This document shows, one piece after another, positions 16,163 to 23,218 of a stretch of DNA of 61,236 nt. The notes under the pieces are model-generated. The model searched no databases, was not told the DNA's origin, and saw only the letters and a program-made list of their open reading frames with translations. Each line of letters opens with the position of its first letter. Positions within the stretch are counted from its first letter, which is position 1. The position numbers were made by a program, and so were the translations under genes. The DNA is from an uncultured Bacilli bacterium (GTDB lineage Bacteria; Bacillota_I; Bacilli_A; RF39; UBA660), in NCBI GenBank assembly GCA_934140355.1, contig CAKPBH010000002.1, positions 1-61,236 on the forward strand, given 5' to 3'.

Positions 16163-17059
16163 TTAATTGTTAGAATTAAAAGGATTTTGATTCCCAATAT
16201 CATTATATTGTGCTCCTTGATTCATCACCAGTTGAACTGGTTGTTGTACATTTAATGGTTCTTGATTCATCATAGGTTGAACTGATTGTTGTGCATTTAA
16301 CGGCTGTTGATTCATCATGGGTTGAACTGGTTGTTGTGCATTTAATGGTTCTTGAGCCATCATTGGTTGAACTGGTTGCTGTACATTTAATGGTTCTTGA
16401 TTCATCATGGGTTGAACCGGTTGTTGTGCATTTAACGGCTGTTGATTCATCATAGATTGAACTGGTTGTTGTGCATTTAATGGTTCTTGAGCCATCATTG
16501 GTTGAACTGGTTGTTGTGCATTTAATGGTTCTTGATTCATCATAGGTTGAACTGGTTGTTGTGCATTTAACGGCTGTTGATTCATCATGGGTTGAACTGG
16601 TTGTTGTGCATTTAACGGCTGTTGATTCATCATGGGTTGAACCGGTTGTTGTGCAGGTTCTGGTTGTGAATGATTATTTTTTTCGTTTTTTAACTTGTTG
16701 TATTTTATAATTCCATAAATAAATAATACAAAAACACTTAAACCATAAATGATTGAAACAATCGAACTTATACCTTCTGGTAATAGCGTGTGTTCTGTTT
16801 CGACACCATTAATCGTTGTTGTAGATTTTCCGGTTAAAAGTACACAAGCCACAAGTATCCATCCAACCAACTTATTAACGGTTAATTTTCCTAATAAATA
16901 GACGTTAGAAAACGGAAGCCAAGCTAAAATAGTCCCCTTTCCGTAAACTAACTTGTTAAATTTACTTAAAAATAATGACGTTGCAATATAAACAGCGAAA
17001 ATCACAATAAGTATAACAACTAAAACACCTACTAATGCTCCTCCAAAAACATTTTCCAT
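16163..17059 (-). CDS. Small membrane protein with a 15-residue Gln/Pro/Met repeat tail
   Basis: 298 residues. Three hydrophobic segments (~5-32, ~62-77, ~97-116) form the N-terminal membrane part, followed by a short Lys-rich linker and ten tandem units of QQPVQPMMNQQPLNA (~137-281), ending NQNPFNSNN. The tail is uncharged and rich in Gln, Pro and Met, likely disordered. By the positive-inside rule the tail, which begins after KYNKLKNEKNN, is probably cytoplasmic. No enzymatic motif. AGGAGGAG is placed well before the ATG. The upstream region has a 30-bp triplicate repeat. Function unknown. Confidence 0.75.
   Translation of the reverse strand: MENVFGGALVGVLVVILIVIFAVYIATSLFLSKFNKLVYGKGTILAWLPFSNVYLLGKLTVNKLVGWILVACVLLTGKSTTTINGVETEHTLLPEGISSIVSIIYGLSVFVLFIYGIIKYNKLKNEKNNHSQPEPAQQPVQPMMNQQPLNAQQPVQPMMNQQPLNAQQPVQPMMNQEPLNAQQPVQPMMAQEPLNAQQPVQSMMNQQPLNAQQPVQPMMNQEPLNVQQPVQPMMAQEPLNAQQPVQPMMNQQPLNAQQSVQPMMNQEPLNVQQPVQLVMNQGAQYNDIGNQNPFNSNN
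16217..16651 (-). repeat. Tandem 45-bp coding repeat, ten units, with a 135-bp higher-order pattern
   Basis: Each 45-bp unit encodes a 15-residue block. The variable positions cycle MNQQ, MNQE, MAQE in units 2-4, 5-7 and the start of 8-10, so the array seems to have grown by duplication of a three-unit (135-bp) block. Units 6 and 9 also share a terminal Val. Confidence 0.9.
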
Positions 17060-17100
17060 ATTACTCCTCCTATTCTACATTTTTAATTTTATCACAAAAA

Positions 17101-17190
17101 TATTGATAAGTATATATTTTATTACAAAAATATTGATAAGTATATATTTTATTACAAAAATATTGATAAGTATATATTTTATTACAAAAA
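17101..17190 (-). repeat. Three perfect copies of a 30-bp repeat upstream of a membrane-protein gene
   Basis: Unit TATTGATAAGTATATATTTT followed by ATTACAAAAA, three identical copies, with a partial fourth at 17085-17100. On the minus strand each copy offers TTATCA and TATATA/TATACT hexamers; -35 of one copy and -10 of the next lie about 17-18 bp apart. It could be a tandem promoter whose copy number varies. Confidence 0.8.
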
Positions 17191-17202
17191 TATAATTTAT
17201 AT

Positions 17203-17243
17203 AAAAAGCTGTAATGAAACAATTTATTCCATTACAGCTTTTT
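17203..17243 (-). terminator. Terminator of pyk
   Basis: Perfect 14-bp stem AAAAAGCTGTAATG (17203-17216) / CATTACAGCTTTTT (17230-17243), starting 25 bp after the pyk stop codon. The symmetric A/T tails permit use in both directions. Confidence 0.9.
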
Positions 17244-17267
17244 CAATATTTTTTTAAAATACAATTT

Positions 17268-18674
17268 TTAGATTTCCTCTATTTTCATAAAGTTTGTAAT
17301 TTTATTTCCAGTATTAGGAAAACCACCAGTAATAATGATATATTCTCCCTTTTCTAACTTGAAGAATTCAGTTGCTTTTTCTTTTCCGTTATCTACTACC
17401 TCATCTGTTGAGTTATATTCCTTTACAAGAACTGGATATACTCCATAATTTAACGCAAGCTCATGAGCAGTTTTTTCGTTAGGTACAGTGGCTAAAATTG
17501 GAGCAACTGGTCTTAAGTTACTAATTTCTCTAGCTGTACGTCCTGACATTGTAGCAGCAACAATTACTTTTGCATCAATATCATTACTTGCTGTTACAAC
17601 ACTCTCAGCAATAGTTGAAGTAATATCTTTTTTGCTATTGTACGTATAAGTAGGATTAGCATATTTTTCAACTGCTTCACAAATTTCTGTCATTTTTTGT
17701 ACCGTTTCCACTGGATATTCACCCATAGTTGTTTCATCACTTGTCATAATAGCATCACAACCCTGTAATACAGCATTAGCAACATCTGTTACTTCAGCAT
17801 TAGTTGGACGAATACTATGTTTCATTGAAGTCATCATTTGTGTCGCCATAATTACACCTTTTCCTTGTAAATGACATTCATCAATCATCATTTGTTGATA
17901 CAACGGCAAGTTTTCAACACCAGTTTCAATTCCTAAATCACCACGAGCAATCATAATATAATCACTAGCAGACACGATTTCCTTTAAATTGTCAATGGCA
18001 TATTGCGTCTCTACCTTAGAAATAATCTTCATGTTAGGACGTCCAAATTGTGCGCAAAGTTTCCTTACTTCTTCAACATCATCAGCGCTATTTACAAAAG
18101 ATAAAGCTAAATAATCTCCATCATTATCACAAGCATATTGAATATCTCTTTTATCTTCATCCGAAATGAATGGAATATCTAATTTAATACCTGGAATACA
18201 TACACCACGACGTGATTTGATTGTACCACTATTGATAATTCGACATGTTACACCATCACTTTCTACTGATTCTACAACTAGCTTATAAAATCCATCATCT
18301 AAAAGAACACTCATTCCTACTTTTAAATCTTTAACAATATTTCTATAATTGAAAGATATCTTTTCTTGATTTCCCTTATCTTTAAGATCTTCTTCAACAA
18401 TTCTAATAGTATTTCCTTCTACTAACTCAATGTAGTCACCATCAAATGTACACGTTCTTAAATCTGGTCCTTTTGTATCATATAAAATAGCAATATGTTT
18501 TCCCAATTCTTTATTTGCTCTTTTCACTAAATCTTCATCTAATTTTCTTTCTTCAATACTAGCATGTGAAAAATTAATTCTAGCAACATTCATTCCTGCT
18601 TCTACAACACCCTTAAAATTTTCCCAACTTTGTGTAGATGGTCCGATGCTACTAATAATCTTTGTTTTCTTCAT
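17268..18674 (-). CDS. pyk: Pyruvate kinase
   Basis: 468 residues. Last step of glycolysis: phosphoenolpyruvate plus ADP to pyruvate plus ATP. N-terminal TKIISSIGPSTQSWE and MNVARINFSHAS, the signature around the catalytic Lys (IISKVETQYAIDNL) and the metal site IMIARGDLGIE, GVIMATQMMTSM (~265) and MTSDETTMGEYPVE (~300), then a C-terminal allosteric domain (~340-468). The length equals the basic bacterial form and lacks the extra PEP-utiliser domain of Bacillus. AGGAGTG precedes the ATG. Single-gene transcript, with own promoter and terminator. Confidence 0.97.
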   Translation of the reverse strand: MKKTKIISSIGPSTQSWENFKGVVEAGMNVARINFSHASIEERKLDEDLVKRANKELGKHIAILYDTKGPDLRTCTFDGDYIELVEGNTIRIVEEDLKDKGNQEKISFNYRNIVKDLKVGMSVLLDDGFYKLVVESVESDGVTCRIINSGTIKSRRGVCIPGIKLDIPFISDEDKRDIQYACDNDGDYLALSFVNSADDVEEVRKLCAQFGRPNMKIISKVETQYAIDNLKEIVSASDYIMIARGDLGIETGVENLPLYQQMMIDECHLQGKGVIMATQMMTSMKHSIRPTNAEVTDVANAVLQGCDAIMTSDETTMGEYPVETVQKMTEICEAVEKYANPTYTYNSKKDITSTIAESVVTASNDIDAKVIVAATMSGRTAREISNLRPVAPILATVPNEKTAHELALNYGVYPVLVKEYNSTDEVVDNGKEKATEFFKLEKGEYIIITGGFPNTGNKITNFMKIEEI

Positions 18675-18708
18675 TTTACTTCACTCCTTCTTTAAAAATT
18701 CATTACTA

Positions 18709-18738
18709 AGTATACTATAAATAATGATAATATGTCAA
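18709..18738 (-). promoter_or_regulatory. pyk promoter
   Basis: Minus-strand -35 TTGACA (18738-18733), 18-bp spacer, -10 TATACT (18714-18709). The pyk ATG is at 18674, with AAGGAGTG between. Confidence 0.8.
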
Positions 18739-18739
18739 T

Positions 18740-19120
18740 GTTTATATAATAATCATCTCAAAATTTTGTTACAGTTCAGCCAAGGAAATGAATTTTGTAG
18801 ATAAATCCTTATAAAAAAAGTAAATTTGATGTTTTAGAAATATATCCATTAATTGAAAATATAAATTTTTTAACTATTTTTCGAGTTTTTTGATACTTTT
18901 TGAACTGGTTTTTTTCGAAAATAACATTTATTCCTTATTTTATCTAACTAAACTGTAATAAAATTTTAACTATAGTTTAGTCGAAAGAGGATAAAATACC
19001 TACGTACAATATTGAAAAAGTCATTAACAGATAAAACTAATCCTAAATTGAAGTAAGATGATATTCAATTTTTTCAAATTCCAAATTCCCCTAAAACTTT
19101 CTCACTTCTTTCAAAACATA
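18740..19120. other. Intergenic region with a nested inverted repeat, no gene
   Basis: About 380 AT-rich bases without a credible open frame. The main structure is CTAAACTGTA (18948-18957) paired with TATAGTTTAG (18972-18981), one wobble, enclosed by TTTTATC (18938-18944) and GATAAAA (18990-18996). It could be part of a small RNA, a decayed gene or a fortuitous palindrome; no promoter or terminator frames it clearly. Confidence 0.35.
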
Positions 19121-19121
19121 A

Positions 19122-19166
19122 TAAAAAACCACCTCTAAAATAAATCCAAAATTTAGAAGTGATTTT
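19122..19166 (-). terminator. Terminator of the Bax-inhibitor-like gene
   Basis: Minus-strand hairpin CACTTCTAAA ... TTTAGAGGTG (one G-U pair) with flanking A and T tracts, about 45 bp beyond the stop codon at 19213. The wobble pairs only in the minus-strand RNA, which supports that orientation. Confidence 0.8.
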
Positions 19167-19212
19167 TGATGAACTTCAAATTGAAAATACTTTTTTTAAA
19201 TTTGAAAGAGAA

Positions 19213-19848
19213 TTAATTTTTATCTTTTCCAAATAATTGAAGTAGTCTTAAAAAGATATTGATAAAATCCAAATATAAATCAAAAGCTCCATAAATAGCC
19301 AACTGTTCACTGTCATAGCCTCTTTTGATAATTTTTTGAACATCATATGCAACATAAATAGTAAATATTGCTAAAACCAAAATACATAGAATAATATTTA
19401 AAGTATTATTCATCAAGAAAATATTGATTATCTCTAAAATAAGTGATGCAAATAGTGCAATAATCAAGTATAATCCATAATTGGATAAATCAAACTTATC
19501 ACTTTTTCCTAACATAGCAAATAGAAAAAAAGTAAGAGCACTTGCTAAAAAAATCCAAATAATGCTAGTAATTTCATAGACAACAAAAATACTCGAAAAC
19601 GTTAAACCAGTTAAAGCACTATATCCTAAATATAAAACCCTCGCTGTAGATTCGGACATTTTATGAATTCTAGCACCAAGATAGATTGCAATAATAAATT
19701 CTAAAAGTACAATAACTAAATAAGTAGAACCACTAAAAATAAAATTTAAAGCACTGATATTTGTACTAATTAAATAAGCGGTTAGAAAGGTTACAAAAAG
19801 CCCCAATCCAAACCATTTAAAAACTTTTGAGAGAAATTGATTTTCCAT
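19213..19848 (-). CDS. Bax inhibitor-1 / YccA-YetJ family membrane protein
   Basis: 211 residues with seven hydrophobic segments spread across the length. Family marks are the LGYSALTGLTFSSIF stretch in the third and fourth segments, and the C-terminal ending IYGAFDLYLDFINIFLRLLQLFG, with the Asp residues that form the pH-sensing pair in BsYetJ. Members are Ca2+-permeable channels or leaks; bacterial roles are poorly known. The length agrees with the family. It probably shares a transcript with the two upstream genes on the same strand (VanY-like and gpmI), with 33- and 30-bp gaps. Confidence 0.88.
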   Translation of the reverse strand: MENQFLSKVFKWFGLGLFVTFLTAYLISTNISALNFIFSGSTYLVIVLLEFIIAIYLGARIHKMSESTARVLYLGYSALTGLTFSSIFVVYEITSIIWIFLASALTFFLFAMLGKSDKFDLSNYGLYLIIALFASLILEIINIFLMNNTLNIILCILVLAIFTIYVAYDVQKIIKRGYDSEQLAIYGAFDLYLDFINIFLRLLQLFGKDKN

Positions 19849-19881
19849 AAATATTCCTTCTTTCTTGATTTTTATTTTAAA

Positions 19882-20742
19882 TTATTCATAACTACTAGTA
19901 ATTCCATAATATTCTTCTAGCGATAAATATTCCCCTTTATTGTATAACTTTGTAGCTAAATCTTCTCCAACATAACGAAGGTGCCATGACTCATATTGAT
20001 ACCCTGTATATTTTTCCTTTCCCTTTGGAAAACGAATTGTAAATCCATAGCGATAAGCATTTTCATGAACCCATTTTCCTTCATCAGTATCAGCGAAAGT
20101 ATCATCAATACTGTTCAAATCAAAACACAATCCTGTCTGATGTTCAGAATATCCAGGTCTAGATGAATAAGTATCAGCACCTATCACTCCACTAGTAGCA
20201 ACATAATTATTATATAAATTCACCTGATACTTATATGAACGATAACCACTAGCAATATAAATATTTAATCCCAAAGCACTCGCATCGCTTTGCATTAATT
20301 TAAACTTCTCATAAGCTGTTTTATCAATACAATTATTGCATCGCTCACTAGTAATTTTTTGATAAGGATTTTCTGGTTGATAGTCCTCAGGTAGCTTATA
20401 AGTCTTATTAGCAATTACATGATTTTCAATCGTAGCAATTCTTCCCTTTATTGTTAGAGTATATCCCTTTTCAGTAAGATATTCTCCATCAGCAAGATTT
20501 TCAAATTCTATCGCATTCTTGGGAGCAGGTTCTAATTTTTTAGAAGTACTAGTAGCATTTTCTTTATTAATATTTTCCTCCTCTTCACTTCTCTTTCCTG
20601 CTAAATCATTACCAGATTGTCGGTTTGTTAATTTTGTTTTTTTCATTATTCCTATTCCTCCTAATATAAGAATAAGTACAAAAACCGAAATTAGAATAAA
20701 AATACATCTATCCTTTTTTAATTTTTTCTTTTTCTTTTTCAC
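19882..20742 (-). CDS. VanY/LdcB-type D,D-carboxypeptidase (peptidase M15B)
   Basis: 286 residues. Lys-rich N-terminus and one membrane segment (~13-31) anchor an extracellular zinc peptidase that trims D-Ala or related residues from wall peptides. Catalytic landmarks: IYIASGYRSYKYQ (~163), the zinc motif SEHQTGLCFDL (His and Asp ligands, ~202) and ESWHLRYVG (third His ligand, ~253). A CNNC pair (~139) precedes the domain and may form a disulfide. GTG start, AAGGA in front. Next to gpmI with a 30-bp gap. Confidence 0.93.
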   Translation of the reverse strand: MKKKKKKLKKDRCIFILISVFVLILILGGIGIMKKTKLTNRQSGNDLAGKRSEEEENINKENATSTSKKLEPAPKNAIEFENLADGEYLTEKGYTLTIKGRIATIENHVIANKTYKLPEDYQPENPYQKITSERCNNCIDKTAYEKFKLMQSDASALGLNIYIASGYRSYKYQVNLYNNYVATSGVIGADTYSSRPGYSEHQTGLCFDLNSIDDTFADTDEGKWVHENAYRYGFTIRFPKGKEKYTGYQYESWHLRYVGEDLATKLYNKGEYLSLEEYYGITSSYE

Positions 20743-20772
20743 AAGTATCCTTCTTTCAATAGTATTTTCTAT

Positions 20773-22281
20773 TTATTCTTGTACTAAAAGATTGTTTCCT
20801 GTCATCTCTGGTGGCACTACTTGATCCATTAAATTTAAAATAGTAATTGCAATATCTCCTAATTTTCCCTTTTTCAAACGAACATTCTTATCTAAAACAA
20901 TAAAGGGAACAACATTAGTTGTATGTTGAGTGTTAACGCTTCCATCTTGATTTATCATAACTTCACAATTTCCATGATCAGCAGTAATAATCACCTCATA
21001 TTCTTTCAAATTAATATGGTTAATGATTTTCTTCAAACAACTATCCAATGTTTCTACCGCCCTAATCGCAGCATCATAATTTCCAGTATGTCCTACCATA
21101 TCACCATTGGCAAAATTTAGAATAATTAAATCTGGGTGATTTTCCCTAACTTCTTTAATTAAAGAATCCGTAATCTCATAAGCGCTCATCTCTGGCTTTA
21201 AATCATAAGTAGCGACCTTTGGAGAAGGAATTAATATTCGCTTTTCACCTTCTAATTGTTTTTCTACTCCCCCATCAAAGAAATAAGTAACGTGTGCATA
21301 TTTTTCTGTTTCAGCAATACGAAGTTGCGTAAGTCCTAGCTTACTTACATGTTCTCCCAGTGTAGATACTAAATCATCCAAATGGTAAAGAGGTGTTGAA
21401 ATGACTTCATCAGAAACTGGCATAAGTGTTGCTAGCTTAAGATTAGTTAATTCTTTTTTGGTAAAAGGATTAATCTTATCATTAGTAAGAAGACTAGCTA
21501 ATTCTCTAACACGATCTGGTCTAAAATTAGCAAAAACAATTCCATCATTTTCATCAATTAATCCCTCAGTTAAAATTGTTGCAGGTTTAATAAATTCATC
21601 CGTAATATTTTGCATTTGATTTTCTTCCCAAGCCTCCCTAGCCGTTGCATAGTTTTTTGATGATCCTACAGTCATTGCATCATAAGCCAATTTTACTCGA
21701 TCATAATTATTATCTCTATCCATAGCATAATACCTACCACTAATACTAGCAATTTTCCCAATACCAATTTCTTGGATTTTTTCTTCTAAAGCCCGAATGT
21801 ATTTCTCTCCTGAATAAGGACTAGTATCTCTACCGTCAGTAAATATATGAAAATATACATCCTCCACCCCAGCTTCTTTAGCAGCATCTAAAATAGCATA
21901 AAAATGATTAATATGAGAGTGAATTCCTCCATCACTCAACAATCCCATAATATGCAACTTACTACCATTTTCTTTTACGTGATGAAAAATACTTTGAAGT
22001 ACTTTATTCTCATGAAAAGAATTTTCCTTAATTTTAGCATTAATTAATCCTAATGGTTGATAAACAATTCTACCAGCCCCAATATTCATATGCCCTACTT
22101 CACTATTTCCCATTTGACCTGCAGGCAATCCTACAAATTCACCACTTGCCTCCAAAGTAGTATTTGGATATTCCTTCATTAATCTTTCAATAGTAGGTTT
22201 TTTTGCGTGATAAAAGGCATTCCCATGCTCCTCCTTACTTAACCCTACTCCATCTAAAATACATAATAATACTTTCTTCAT
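20773..22281 (-). CDS. gpmI: 2,3-bisphosphoglycerate-independent phosphoglycerate mutase
   Basis: 502 residues. Interconverts 3- and 2-phosphoglycerate with Mn2+ (alkaline-phosphatase superfamily). The N-terminal LCILDGVGLS holds the metal Asp, MGNSEVGHMNIGAGR (~58-72) holds the nucleophilic Ser, TDGRDT (~148) the phosphate-binding loop, and NFANGDMVGHTGN (~388) and ITADHGNCE (~430) carry the remaining metal ligands. The length is typical. AAGGAATAAAG precedes the ATG. It follows a prepilin gene at 15 bp on the same strand, an arrangement with no obvious functional link. Confidence 0.97.
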   Translation of the reverse strand: MKKVLLCILDGVGLSKEEHGNAFYHAKKPTIERLMKEYPNTTLEASGEFVGLPAGQMGNSEVGHMNIGAGRIVYQPLGLINAKIKENSFHENKVLQSIFHHVKENGSKLHIMGLLSDGGIHSHINHFYAILDAAKEAGVEDVYFHIFTDGRDTSPYSGEKYIRALEEKIQEIGIGKIASISGRYYAMDRDNNYDRVKLAYDAMTVGSSKNYATAREAWEENQMQNITDEFIKPATILTEGLIDENDGIVFANFRPDRVRELASLLTNDKINPFTKKELTNLKLATLMPVSDEVISTPLYHLDDLVSTLGEHVSKLGLTQLRIAETEKYAHVTYFFDGGVEKQLEGEKRILIPSPKVATYDLKPEMSAYEITDSLIKEVRENHPDLIILNFANGDMVGHTGNYDAAIRAVETLDSCLKKIINHINLKEYEVIITADHGNCEVMINQDGSVNTQHTTNVVPFIVLDKNVRLKKGKLGDIAITILNLMDQVVPPEMTGNNLLVQE

Positions 22282-22296
22282 CTTTATTCCTTCTTT

Positions 22297-23022
22297 CTAA
22301 TTTTGTGGTATTGCTTGCCATTTTTGAGCCAAAACAAAAAAATGACCATCAACACCCATACTTTCACCACTTGTAGAATCTATTTGATAAATTATCTCTC
22401 CACATTCCATATCTCCTGTAACATCTCCTAAATTTACATTATTACAAGTATATGGACATTTACTAAAATCGGAACATATCCCAGATTTTGACGTTTGACA
22501 ACCAGATAAAGAGAATTTCCCAGTGGATTCATTAAAAGAATACGACTGACAGATTCCTACCTTAATAGAAGAATCAGATTTAGTTCCAAGAGTAATTGTA
22601 TAATCCTTACTAGGAGATTGAGCTATAATATATTTAACTTCCGTTATTGGAGTAAAATTAGTTACACACTCACTCATATCAGTTGTATTTGCAAATGTAA
22701 AACTATTATTTTTTTTATTAAAAATAACCATACCTCCAAGCTCTTTATTTTCCTCTAAAGTATCAAGATTATCCACATTAATGTAGCACTCATCAGCATC
22801 TTTGCTCGTTAAAAAATTATAAATAGAATTTTTATGATCAGTCACATAAAGTTCTGCTGCTGTTTCCAGTATTTTTTCTTTCGTTTTATTTTGTTTTACC
22901 TTTGTTCTTTCTAATGATGAAGAAATACTTGGTATTGCTATTCCCATAATCGCTGTTAAAATCACTAATGCTGCTAATAGTTCAATTAAAGTAAACCCCT
23001 TTTTATTTAATTTTTTACTCAC
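22297..23022 (-). CDS. Prepilin-like protein (type IV pilin / pseudopilin signal)
   Basis: About 241 residues. N-terminal KKGFTLIELLAALVILTAI is a canonical prepilin leader and hydrophobic helix, cleaved before the Phe by a prepilin peptidase. The rest is an extracellular domain with at least ten Cys residues, including CQTSKSGICSDFSKCPYTC (~190), suggesting disulfides. The start is probably GTG 23022 (AAGG eight bases upstream); GTG 23031 is also possible. No pilus assembly ATPase or peptidase gene occurs in the window. Divergent from a second prepilin-like gene across a 190-bp gap. Confidence 0.8.
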   Translation of the reverse strand: MSKKLNKKGFTLIELLAALVILTAIMGIAIPSISSSLERTKVKQNKTKEKILETAAELYVTDHKNSIYNFLTSKDADECYINVDNLDTLEENKELGGMVIFNKKNNSFTFANTTDMSECVTNFTPITEVKYIIAQSPSKDYTITLGTKSDSSIKVGICQSYSFNESTGKFSLSGCQTSKSGICSDFSKCPYTCNNVNLGDVTGDMECGEIIYQIDSTSGESMGVDGHFFVLAQKWQAIPQN

Positions 23023-23218
23023 CTCTATCACCTTACCTAATTTGTATTATAATTTATTTTAATAAAAAAAACAACTGTCTAAGAAAAAAAAGATAAATTT
23101 ACTTCTTCAAATAAAATTTGAAGAAAAAGATTAAAATTTTTAAAAAAATTATCTTGAATTTATCTTTAATAATTAAAATAAATATGTTATACTCAAATAA
23201 AAATAAGAAAGGTAGAAG

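Noticed and set aside
16217..16651. 45-bp repeats as CRISPR
   Set aside because: They are translated in one frame as a 15-residue protein repeat without unique spacers.
17101..17190. Three identical 30-bp direct repeats as a mini CRISPR array
   Set aside because: The copies are contiguous without spacers and there are no cas genes.
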